DNA from: Bacteroides sp. UBA1317
Lineage (GTDB): Bacteria; Bacteroidota; Bacteroidia; Bacteroidales; Bacteroidaceae
NCBI GenBank assembly: GCA_002307035.1
Contig: DBTL01000007.1
Location: 1-44,432, forward strand
Length of the DNA stretch: 44,432 nucleotides
Direction of reading: 5' to 3'
In this document: positions 33,986-41,499 of the stretch, in pieces
How the letters are laid out: each line of letters starts with the position of its first letter
How positions within the stretch are numbered: the stretch's first letter is position 1
Notes under the pieces: model-generated
Told to the model about the DNA's origin: nothing
Database searches by the model: none
Seen by the model: the letters and a program-made list of their open reading frames with translations, nothing else
Made by a program: the position numbers and the translations under genes

Positions 33986-34021
33986 AAAAAAAGGATGGCT
34001 CGTATGGGCCATCCTTTTTTA
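33986..34021. terminator. Bidirectional terminator between the pectate lyase and fumarase genes
   Basis: AAAAAAGGATGGC pairs with GCCATCCTTTTTT across an 8-nt loop, with A and T runs on the two sides. Confidence 0.9.
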
Positions 34022-34039
34022 TTTCATTTTGCTAAATGC

Positions 34040-35683
34040 TTACTTGCAACCACTTACACAAACAGGTTTTATCTGCTTGAAGAAATCGTTCCCTTTGTCA
34101 TCTACTAAGATGAATGCAGGAAAGTTCTCTACTTCGATCTTCCAGATAGCTTCCATACCCAATTCAGGATATTCCACACACTCGATGCTCTTGATGTTGT
34201 TCTGTGCCAAAATAGCAGCCGGACCACCAATACTGCCGAGATAGAAACCACCATGTTTCTGACAAGCATCTGTTACTTGCTGACTGCGATTGCCTTTGGC
34301 CAACATAATCATGCTACCTCCATGACTCTGGAAAAGGTCTACATACGAGTCCATACGTCCCGCTGTTGTGGGTCCCATAGAACCGCAAGCCATTCCGGCA
34401 GGAGTTTTAGCCGGACCTGCATAGTAGATAGGATGATCCTTAACGTACTGTGGCAAGTCTTCTCCCTTATCCAAACGTTCTTTCAGTTTGGCATGAGCAA
34501 TATCGCGTCCTACGATAATAGTACCGTTGAGTGACAAGCGCGTGGATACCGGATACTTAGCCAATTCTTTCAGAATGTCGGCCATCGGTTGATTCAAATT
34601 AATTTGTACAGCCTCACCTTCGCCTGCCTGACGAAGTTCTTCAGGAATGTATTGACCGGGATTATCTTCCAGTTTCTCAATCCAGATACCATCTTTATTT
34701 ATCTTACACTTGATGTTACGGTCGGCCGAACACGAAACGCCCATACCTACAGGGCATGAAGCGCCATGACGAGGCAGACGAACGATGCGAACATCGTGCG
34801 CAAAGTATTTACCACCAAACTGTGCCCCCAAACCCATCTTTTGAGCTTCGAACAGCACTTCCTTTTCCAATTCTATATCGCGGAACGCCTGTCCGCCATC
34901 ATTACCTTCTGTAGGAAGAGTATCGTAATATTTAGCAGAAGCAAGTTTCACTGTCTTTAAGTTCATTTCGGCAGAAGTACCACCGATCACGAAAGCAATG
35001 TGATAAGGCGGACAAGCAGCCGTACCCAATGTTTTCATCTTCTCTACCAAGTAAGGCACCAACTTTTCAGGAGTTAGCAACGCCTTCGTTTCTTGATACA
35101 GATATGTTTTATTGGCCGAACCACCCCCTTTAGAGATACACAAGAACTTATATTCCGATCCTTGAACAGCATAAAGATCAATCTGTGCAGGCAGGTTACA
35201 TCCGGTATTCTTCTCGTTGTACATATCCAAAGGTACATTTTGAGAATAGCGCAGGTTCTCTTCCGTGTACGTTTTGTACACTCCTTTAGAGAGTGCCTCT
35301 TCATCACAGCCGTCGGTCCATACTCGCTGGCCTTTTTTGCCTACGATGATAGCCGTACCGGTATCCTGACAGAAAGGAAGTTTACCTTTTGCCGAAACCT
35401 CTGCATTGCGAAGAAAGGTAAGAGCCACATACCTATCGTTCTCGCTAGATTCAGGATCAGCCAAAATTTTAGCCACTTGTTTTTGATGTTCGGGACGGAG
35501 CATAAAAGCCACATCACGAAAAGCTACATTGGCCATTTGAGTAAGACCTTCAGCTTCTACTTTCAGAATTTCTTTTCCCTCAAACTCGCTTACTGACACA
35601 TAATCTTTCGTAAGCAGATAGTACTCGGTAGCATCCTTTCCCGTGGGGAATGGCGCTTGATACTTAAACGGAGGTGTTGCCAT
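34040..35683 (-). CDS. Class I fumarate hydratase (iron-sulfur)
   Basis: 547 residues, the size of the fused two-domain class I enzyme. It interconverts fumarate and malate with an oxygen-sensitive 4Fe-4S cluster. The N-terminal Fumerase domain contains LPFCQDTGTAIIVGKKGQ, CNLPAQIDLYAV and CPVGMGVSCSADRN, whose Cys residues fit the cluster ligands. The C-terminal domain has GRDIAHAKLKERL, IYYAGPAKTPAGMACGSMGP and KGNRSQQVTDACQKHGG. It would serve the reductive branch to succinate in an anaerobe. Single gene with its own -7 box. Confidence 0.96.
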   Translation of the reverse strand: MATPPFKYQAPFPTGKDATEYYLLTKDYVSVSEFEGKEILKVEAEGLTQMANVAFRDVAFMLRPEHQKQVAKILADPESSENDRYVALTFLRNAEVSAKGKLPFCQDTGTAIIVGKKGQRVWTDGCDEEALSKGVYKTYTEENLRYSQNVPLDMYNEKNTGCNLPAQIDLYAVQGSEYKFLCISKGGGSANKTYLYQETKALLTPEKLVPYLVEKMKTLGTAACPPYHIAFVIGGTSAEMNLKTVKLASAKYYDTLPTEGNDGGQAFRDIELEKEVLFEAQKMGLGAQFGGKYFAHDVRIVRLPRHGASCPVGMGVSCSADRNIKCKINKDGIWIEKLEDNPGQYIPEELRQAGEGEAVQINLNQPMADILKELAKYPVSTRLSLNGTIIVGRDIAHAKLKERLDKGEDLPQYVKDHPIYYAGPAKTPAGMACGSMGPTTAGRMDSYVDLFQSHGGSMIMLAKGNRSQQVTDACQKHGGFYLGSIGGPAAILAQNNIKSIECVEYPELGMEAIWKIEVENFPAFILVDDKGNDFFKQIKPVCVSGCK

Positions 35684-35718
35684 ATCTTTAAATTATTACG
35701 TAATGTTAGTTAGTGAGG

Positions 35719-35726
35719 CAAAGGTA
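35719..35726 (-). promoter_or_regulatory. -7 box of the fumarase gene
   Basis: The reverse complement reads TACCTTTG. Transcription from about 35712 gives a 29-nt leader to the ATG at 35683. Confidence 0.5.
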
Positions 35727-35774
35727 ATTCTTTCAGTGCAGAAAATACAAGCTTGCTATGCTTTTTTGAGTTAA

Positions 35775-35996
35775 GAAGAGATAATTCCGTACAAAAAGAG
35801 ATTGCTGAGGTCCTTTTTGTCAAGAGCAAGTTTACAGATTATTAACGAAGAAGAAGTTCTCTCAAAACATAAAGGAATTATTCGGATAACAATAGGAGAA
35901 AAACTTTTTTCATTAGGAGATATTTCGATAACAAATAAGCAAATCGGTGAAGAGATACCGTCTTTCGGAGTGTTTGCAACCGTCAAATTGCGCTAA
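35775..35996 (+). pseudogene. Start-less ORF, probable gene remnant
   Basis: An open frame of 73 codons lies between a TAA at 35772 and a TAA at 35994. It has no ATG or GTG; the only usual alternative is a TTG at 35802. The translation looks like a real C-terminal protein piece (SLQIINEEEVLSKHKGIIRI, then GEKLFSLGDISITNKQIGEE and PSFGVFATVKLR) and has no promoter box in front. I cannot name the parent family. A competing frame on the minus strand (35771-35986) looks less protein-like. Confidence 0.35.
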
Positions 35997-35999
35997 GAC

Positions 36000-36052
36000 A
36001 ACCGTTCTTTTGCCCAAAGAGAAGCATGGAGTTGGTTGAAAAGAACCGTTCT
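36000..36052 (+). repeat. Short direct repeat AACCGTTCT
   Basis: Two copies, at 36000-36008 and 36044-36052, in the noncoding stretch between the ORF remnant and the DUF4954 terminator. Nothing else is seen between 35997 and 36077. Confidence 0.3.
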
Positions 36053-36077
36053 CTTGGTTTTCGAGCAGTGCGGACAT

Positions 36078-36110
36078 GAAAAAAGGGAGAAATCGAAACT
36101 TCCCCCTTTT
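36078..36110 (-). terminator. Terminator of the DUF4954 gene
   Basis: On the minus strand AAAAGGGGGAAG pairs imperfectly with CTCCCTTTT across a short loop and ends in a T run. It lies 89 bp past the DUF4954 stop. Confidence 0.65.
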
Positions 36111-36198
36111 ACTGTATTTTAATCTGAATATACTTTATGATTACGCTTACAAAAATACAACTTTACACACCAAAAATCAAGTAAAACTGCAATTATTT

Positions 36199-38187
36199 TT
36201 AAGCCAATTGTCCGATGCGGTTAATGAGTTCGTCACCCAATGCCGTCTTGTCATCAATATGCTCAAGCACAGCAGTAACGAAAGGATTACTCTCAAAATC
36301 GCCTCGTACCTGCTCAAAGTCGAGCTTCCTTTCATCCGGCGAGCCATCCACGCCAAAGCCGGTCATAGACGAAAGCGAAAATTCTTTGCGGGCATCATCA
36401 TATACCATACGATCCAGTCCCACAACCGCTTCTTTCCACGTGTTGACTATCTCGACCACGTCTTTGGCCGTAATCGTCTCCGGATCAAGTCCGTAGAACT
36501 CCTGAATCTTGTTGTATGCCCACGTCCATTCATACGTATAGTAATTCTTGTGCATCTCACTAAAGCAAGCATTCATCTTCTTCAAGCGGTCAATCTCTCC
36601 GCTTTCTATTCCGTTTATCAGTTGGTCAATTTCACTCTTAGGAGCTATCAAGCCAGAGATGTCGACCCACTCTCCTACGCCGGTCTCCGTATCCGGCCGC
36701 AAACGTTCTCGAATCTCCTTGTTGCTCTGAAAGTTGATTCCCTCCAAGCGCTTAATGATGGAGTTGCCCAAAAATTTATGCAAGGCAATCTCATAATATT
36801 TAATTCCACTATTGAGCGACGAATTCTTTATTTTCGCACTTTGGTACGAATAGATCTCGGAAGTTTCACCAGACACCCTCCTAAGTTCTTTTAATATCGA
36901 ACGCCCTTTCAACATCTTCTGAATGGTGTAGGGACTTAACAGATTATAGTTGATGCAATCTAACTTGTTGGGATCCGTTCGTTTATCTCTCTTAGGCCAT
37001 TTCTGCGCATCGCGTATGGTACCCACACTACGTAAGTTCACCCCCGGTACCAGATAAGTCGTATTTCCTTGCTCTATCAGATAAGAAAAAGGTAAGTTAG
37101 ATGTGTCAGCATGGTTCACGTGACGCCCCATCACCAACGAAAAGGCACCGACTCTGGCCGGCCAAAGAATATATGAATCGGAAGTTGTTTTGGCTCCACG
37201 CTCCAACGTACCCTGATGAATAGGGCCCAGTTTATACATGTGGTTACTTTGATTCGATCCCGAACCGGCGTTCATAAACGAGAACATGCCGGCAATGAGT
37301 AACGTAGATTTGTGATGCGTAACCGTATAGGGGCCGGCAAAAATAGCGCAAGCTTCACCGTTCTCGCCCTGGCAATTGCTGAAGAACAAAGAATCGGAAG
37401 CAGAATAGTTATGCCCCAACTGGCAAGCCTGCCCCACAAAACAACGGCTCAGCATCGTGCCATCATCTACATGCGAGCCCGAAGAAATGATGAAATCCTC
37501 ACAGATCACTCCGTATCCAATGTGCACCGGAGCCTGTTCATTGCTGTTGATACTTCCGTTCTGCAAACGACAAGCACCTTCAATGTGACAAAAGTCGCCC
37601 ACCTTCACGTTCTTGATAGAGCCCGTGTTGACAATCATCACCTTGTTGCCAATGCTTCCTACAGCAGAGGCATGTTTATTAGAGTAATAATCCGTCATTT
37701 TCTTCATCCGACAAATCAACTCCGGCCGATGGCGGTAGAGTGCCAAGATGTAGGCCTGATGAGCAGACAACTTATCATTGATAAGAACTTCACGGCCACC
37801 GGTTTCGTTCAGTACCGCTACTTCCACTCCATTGCCAAACTTTGACAGCCCATCGACTAAAATGATATCCACGTTCTCAATAAACGTATCATCACCAATT
37901 TCGTAATTGGCGATGTAGTTTTGAATGTTTTCGATGCAACAATTATCGCCCACCATAACATTGTGTAGTGTCACATGCCGTAAGCCCGCATGCTTTTCTA
38001 TTCCACCCGGCAAAGAAAAAGAAGAGCGAAAAACACCTAACTTCACCTCTCCCGAAAAACGTGTGTGATGTACAAAAACTGGTTCAAACTCTTCCGATAC
38101 CAATACTTTCCCCCAATCGTCAGCCACACACGACTGACTTTTCAACTGAAGCATTTCATCTTCAGTCAATTTCCGATAAATCTTCAT
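36199..38187 (-). CDS. DUF4954 protein with left-handed beta-helix (hexapeptide-like) core
   Basis: 662 residues, the usual size for DUF4954 of Bacteroidetes. The region from about residue 55 to 370 is full of short-period beta-helix patterns with stacked Gly/Cys/Asn (VMVGDNCCIENIQNYI, KNVKVGDFCHIEGACRL, HIGYGVICEDFIISSGSHVD, RCFVGQACQLGHNYSASDS), like acyl- and nucleotidyl-transferases with hexapeptide repeats. The C-terminal third is helical (NKEIRERLRPDTETGVGEWV). No signal peptide, so cytosolic; likely a sugar- or nucleotide-linked transferase by fold, unproven. A probable pseudogene and its promoter lie just upstream. Confidence 0.88.
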   Translation of the reverse strand: MKIYRKLTEDEMLQLKSQSCVADDWGKVLVSEEFEPVFVHHTRFSGEVKLGVFRSSFSLPGGIEKHAGLRHVTLHNVMVGDNCCIENIQNYIANYEIGDDTFIENVDIILVDGLSKFGNGVEVAVLNETGGREVLINDKLSAHQAYILALYRHRPELICRMKKMTDYYSNKHASAVGSIGNKVMIVNTGSIKNVKVGDFCHIEGACRLQNGSINSNEQAPVHIGYGVICEDFIISSGSHVDDGTMLSRCFVGQACQLGHNYSASDSLFFSNCQGENGEACAIFAGPYTVTHHKSTLLIAGMFSFMNAGSGSNQSNHMYKLGPIHQGTLERGAKTTSDSYILWPARVGAFSLVMGRHVNHADTSNLPFSYLIEQGNTTYLVPGVNLRSVGTIRDAQKWPKRDKRTDPNKLDCINYNLLSPYTIQKMLKGRSILKELRRVSGETSEIYSYQSAKIKNSSLNSGIKYYEIALHKFLGNSIIKRLEGINFQSNKEIRERLRPDTETGVGEWVDISGLIAPKSEIDQLINGIESGEIDRLKKMNACFSEMHKNYYTYEWTWAYNKIQEFYGLDPETITAKDVVEIVNTWKEAVVGLDRMVYDDARKEFSLSSMTGFGVDGSPDERKLDFEQVRGDFESNPFVTAVLEHIDDKTALGDELINRIGQLA

Positions 38188-38197
38188 TCTATTCTCT

Positions 38198-38380
38198 TTA
38201 TCTATAATGATTCTTCAGCCAATATTCAAAAGCAGGATCTTGAATTTCCGTCACCTCCCCCGGCTGTATGTCTATTAAATCCTTTTCAAGCGTCGCTTTA
38301 CGTAGGTTCTTGATATTAGGCGAGGAGAAATAATTATTGTATTAGACTATTGAAGTTACGATTCAATAACTGTGTTTCAT
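38198..38380 (-). pseudogene. Probable pseudogene with two in-frame stops upstream of DUF4954
   Basis: From an ATG at 38380, 14 nt past a predicted transcription start, one frame reads MKHSY, TGA (38363-38365), IVTSIV, TAA (38342-38344), then 47 sense codons beginning YNNYFSSPNIKNLRKATLEK and ending DPAFEYWLKNHYR before TAA at 38198-38200. The last codons lie 10 bp before the DUF4954 ATG. The long open tail reads like protein. The parent family is not recognised. Chance is possible for so short a frame. Confidence 0.42.
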
Positions 38381-38400
38381 CGATTCTATCCGTTTTAGAA

Positions 38401-38432
38401 CAAAGATATATACAAAGAATGAAACCAACAAA
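38401..38432 (-). promoter_or_regulatory. Promoter for the pseudogene/DUF4954 unit
   Basis: On the minus strand TTTG (38429-38432), a 20-bp spacer and TATCTTTG (38401-38408). Transcription from about 38394. The -33 element lies inside a 50-bp palindrome. Confidence 0.6.
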
Positions 38433-38468
38433 TTTCAAATCGATTGATTTCAAATTGATTGGTTTCAT
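38419..38468. repeat. 50-bp imperfect palindrome over the -33 region
   Basis: The sequence from ATGAAACCAA to TTGGTTTCAT is symmetric with 21 of 25 base pairs matched and with perfect 10-bp arms. It overlaps the -33 element of the leftward promoter, so it may be an operator. It lies 56 bp past the hflX stop, so a role as transcript end for hflX is the alternative, though no T run follows. Confidence 0.7.
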
Positions 38469-38523
38469 CAAAAGCATAACAGTCGCAATACGCCTGCTAG
38501 CTACAAGTTGTTATTTTAACGAG

Positions 38524-39771
38524 TTATTCTTCGTCGTCGTAAGTCTGATAAAGAAAATCATTATAAGGAAAACGTTGCACATGCAGAGCCTTCACTCTTT
38601 CATAAACGACATTCTTTAGTTCCTCTAGATTGATCTTCTCACGGGCGGAGATAAACAAACAACTGTCCTCCATCTTTGCCATCCACGTTTTCATCAGCTC
38701 TTCGAGTGTTAAGTTTTCTTTTGTTCGGGGCGTAAGGTCATCGGGAGCTTTCTCCACGTAAGTATATGCGTCTATCTTATTAAATATAAGGATACAAGGC
38801 TTTCCTCCGCCGTCAATGTCAGCCAAAGTCTTATTCACCACCTCTATCTGTTCCTCAAAACCGGGATGAGAGATATCCACCACGTGCAGCAACAAATCCG
38901 CCTCACGCACCTCATCCAATGTCGATTTAAACGACTCCACAAGGTCAGTAGGAAGTTTACGGATAAACCCTACAGTATCCGAAAGCAGGAAAGGCAGATT
39001 CTCAATGATCACCTTTCTCACTGTAGTATCGAGCGTAGCAAAGAGTTTATTCTCAGCAAACACCTCACTCTTTGCCAGCAGATTCATCAAAGTAGATTTC
39101 CCCACATTGGTGTACCCCACAAGAGCTACACGAATCATTTTGCCACGATTCTTTCGCTGCGTAGCCTTCTGTTTATCAATGTCGGCCAACTGAGCCTTGA
39201 GTAGTGACATGCGGTTCAGAATGATACGCTTATCCATTTCAAGTTGCGTTTCACCCGGCCCGCGAAGTCCCACAGAGCCACCCATGCCACCGCCGGAACC
39301 ACCCGACCCACCACCTTGTCGTTCCAAGTGCGTCCACAAACGAGTTAAGCGAGGCAACATATATTTATATTGCGCCAATTCCACCTGCGTTTTAGCATTC
39401 GCCGTTTGCGCACGCATAGCAAATATATCAAGTATCAATGAAGTACGATCCAGTATTTTTACTTGTAATTCAGCCTCAATATTACGCAACTGCTTAGCCG
39501 AAAGTTCATCATCAAAAATGACCATTCCAATTTCATGCTCCGTCACGTACTCCTTAATCTCCTGCAGCTTACCCTTACCCACATACGTCACCGAGTGCGC
39601 CATATCCAGTCGTTGGGTAAACGTCTTCACTATTTCCGCTCCGGCTGTCTCAGCCAGAAAGGCCAGCTCATCAAGGTATTCATTCGTTTTCCTCTCATCC
39701 TGCGCCTGTGTGATAAGTGCCACGAGTATGGCTGTCTCACTCTCTGCTTCGGATATTACAAATTCTTTCAT
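38524..39771 (-). CDS. hflX: Ribosome-splitting GTPase HflX
   Basis: 415 residues from the ATG at 39771 (MKEFVISEAESETAIL); an upstream in-frame ATG at 39837 reads through the promoter. HflX binds stalled 50S/70S ribosomes and splits them. N-terminal domain with MVIFDDELSAKQLRNIE, then a Gly-rich linker (GGGSGGSGGGMGG), GPGETQLEMD, and the GTPase domain with GYTNVGKST (G1), LSDTVGF (G3) and NKID (G4), plus a short C-terminal domain. Confidence 0.96.
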   Translation of the reverse strand: MKEFVISEAESETAILVALITQAQDERKTNEYLDELAFLAETAGAEIVKTFTQRLDMAHSVTYVGKGKLQEIKEYVTEHEIGMVIFDDELSAKQLRNIEAELQVKILDRTSLILDIFAMRAQTANAKTQVELAQYKYMLPRLTRLWTHLERQGGGSGGSGGGMGGSVGLRGPGETQLEMDKRIILNRMSLLKAQLADIDKQKATQRKNRGKMIRVALVGYTNVGKSTLMNLLAKSEVFAENKLFATLDTTVRKVIIENLPFLLSDTVGFIRKLPTDLVESFKSTLDEVREADLLLHVVDISHPGFEEQIEVVNKTLADIDGGGKPCILIFNKIDAYTYVEKAPDDLTPRTKENLTLEELMKTWMAKMEDSCLFISAREKINLEELKNVVYERVKALHVQRFPYNDFLYQTYDDEE

Positions 39772-39794
39772 GCTTACTATTCTAATTAGAAAGG

Positions 39795-39802
39795 CAAATA
39801 TA
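39795..39802 (-). promoter_or_regulatory. -7 box of hflX
   Basis: The reverse complement reads TATATTTG. Transcription from about 39788 gives a 17-nt leader to the ATG at 39771. Confidence 0.55.
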
Positions 39803-39842
39803 GTTATTTTTAGAGATATGTTTACCAAATTCTCCAATAAAC

Positions 39843-39878
39843 AAACAAGGATGCCTTAAAAGGCATCCTTGTTATTTA
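39843..39878 (-). terminator. Terminator of the susC-susD operon
   Basis: ACAAGGATGCC pairs perfectly with GGCATCCTTGT across a 6-nt loop, 19 bp past the susD stop. On the minus strand it runs into TTGTTTGTTT. Confidence 0.85.
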
Positions 39879-39896
39879 ATCAAAAAAATGAGTTGC

Positions 39897-41480
39897 CTAC
39901 TTATTCGCCGGATGATCATAAGTTGAAGTGCGAACATCCCAAAACATTTTACTATAATAGTTATTTGTACCATCTGTCAACTTAGCAACAGCAGCTACAA
40001 AATTATCACCATTTAAAGTACTTTCATTAGTAGGATATTTCACTCGAGCTATTATGTCATCATTTGTTTCAGATAAAGTCGTAAATAAAATTGATTCACC
40101 ACTAGCATCAACACATGAAATTTCATTAGGGCGAAGTATTTGTTCAGGATATCCAGTACGCCTTAACTCCGTCCAAGCTTCAGTCCCATTCATATAAAGG
40201 TCTATATATTTCTGTAATGCTACAGTCTCAGCATTTATATTTTCGGAAACTGCAGCTACATAGGTATCCTCGTCAGTTGTACTAATTGAAGTTCCATTTA
40301 TGTCATTCCAATATTCTAAAGAAGCTCGTACACCTTCCTCATACTCTGTTGAAGAAAAATCATTATATTCACACAATATAAATTGTAACTCAGCGTAAGT
40401 CATCATTGGAACAGGAAAATCCATATTCAACATTAAAGGTGGATTAGCATACCAGTTTGGTGCAAGGTTACGATAAGTAGAATTCATTGATCCACTTGGA
40501 ATTCCATAAGGAACACCAATATAAGCACTATTACGTGGAGTAGTATAAATTTCCAGACGAGGATCTACTACTCCCTCCCAAGGGTGACTTTTTACATTCA
40601 ATGTATCAGCTTGCCCTTTCAAAATATCCATAAAAGGACGTGTCATAGAGAAATCATTACGTGCACTTACAAAAAAGCCAGAATAGAACATACAATATTC
40701 AGGAGCTGTTGAAGTATAGTGATAAGCTGCATTATCATCATTACTTTCAAAAACACCGCTAGCAAGCGCTTCAGCAATGTATGTCTTCCAATTGCTATCT
40801 ACTTTAGATATATGAATAGCCAAACGACATTTCAAAGAATTAGCGAATTTTTTCCATTTAGATGCATCACCAGAAAAAATCATATCACCACTAGTAAATG
40901 CCTCTTCTGATTCATCAATCATAGCTGATGCTTCAGTCAATTCATTTATAAGATCAGCGTAAATTTCCTCCTGATCATCATACTTAGGATAATAAACATC
41001 TTCTGTTAACTGGCCTGCTTCTGAGTAAGGAATCCCTCCCCAAGTGTCAGTCATTACACTATACAACCACGCTTTTAAGATTCTAGCAGCAGCGATTTGA
41101 TTCACATTTGCGCCATATGTAGCAGATATTGTAGCAGTAGATTCATCTGTATTAAGTTCTATAACTTTATTTAAATTAGCCACTAATGTATAAAGCACAT
41201 TAAAGTAACTATTATTCACACTCTCGCGTATCTGATAACGATCTTCTTCTGTATAATTTCTTTGCCCCCAATATTGACTATAAACCAAACATTGACGACC
41301 ACTAAACCAATTATCATAAATATAATCCATTATTTTCTTCTCAGTACCACTCATCAACATATTCGACGGTACCTCATCAGGATTATTTAAATCTGTGTTT
41401 GTAACTTGCAGATCTTCACAAGAAGTCATCATCAAAGCAATGATCGAAGCAAGAAAAAAACTGTATAATATTTTTTTCAT
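39897..41480 (-). CDS. SusD/RagB-family outer-membrane lipoprotein
   Basis: 527 residues. A lipoprotein signal ends in the lipobox LMMTSC (Cys21), so the protein is lipidated and probably surface-exposed. The following sequence (LNNPDEVPSNMLMSGTEK) and the helical pattern with ILKAWLYSVMTDTWGGIPYS and CRLAIHISK fit the SusD-like TPR fold, closer to the SusD/RagB nutrient-binding group than to classical starch SusD. It caps the SusC pore and binds the substrate. It starts 19 bp after susC and ends the operon. The substrate is not evident. Confidence 0.93.
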   Translation of the reverse strand: MKKILYSFFLASIIALMMTSCEDLQVTNTDLNNPDEVPSNMLMSGTEKKIMDYIYDNWFSGRQCLVYSQYWGQRNYTEEDRYQIRESVNNSYFNVLYTLVANLNKVIELNTDESTATISATYGANVNQIAAARILKAWLYSVMTDTWGGIPYSEAGQLTEDVYYPKYDDQEEIYADLINELTEASAMIDESEEAFTSGDMIFSGDASKWKKFANSLKCRLAIHISKVDSNWKTYIAEALASGVFESNDDNAAYHYTSTAPEYCMFYSGFFVSARNDFSMTRPFMDILKGQADTLNVKSHPWEGVVDPRLEIYTTPRNSAYIGVPYGIPSGSMNSTYRNLAPNWYANPPLMLNMDFPVPMMTYAELQFILCEYNDFSSTEYEEGVRASLEYWNDINGTSISTTDEDTYVAAVSENINAETVALQKYIDLYMNGTEAWTELRRTGYPEQILRPNEISCVDASGESILFTTLSETNDDIIARVKYPTNESTLNGDNFVAAVAKLTDGTNNYYSKMFWDVRTSTYDHPANK

Positions 41481-41499
41481 AATTAACTACTCTTAATGA

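Noticed and set aside
35771..35986. 71-codon leftward frame opposite the start-less ORF
   Set aside because: The translation is less protein-like than the opposite strand, and its predicted start has no promoter box.
36076..36894. 272-codon rightward open frame over the end of the DUF4954 gene
   Set aside because: It lies antisense to a well-supported gene, has a residue pattern typical of a shadow frame (Arg/His/Leu-rich without domains), and no promoter of its own.
39772..39837. N-terminal extension of HflX
   Set aside because: The extension would span the -7 box at 39795-39802; the HflX family N-terminus matches the ATG at 39771.
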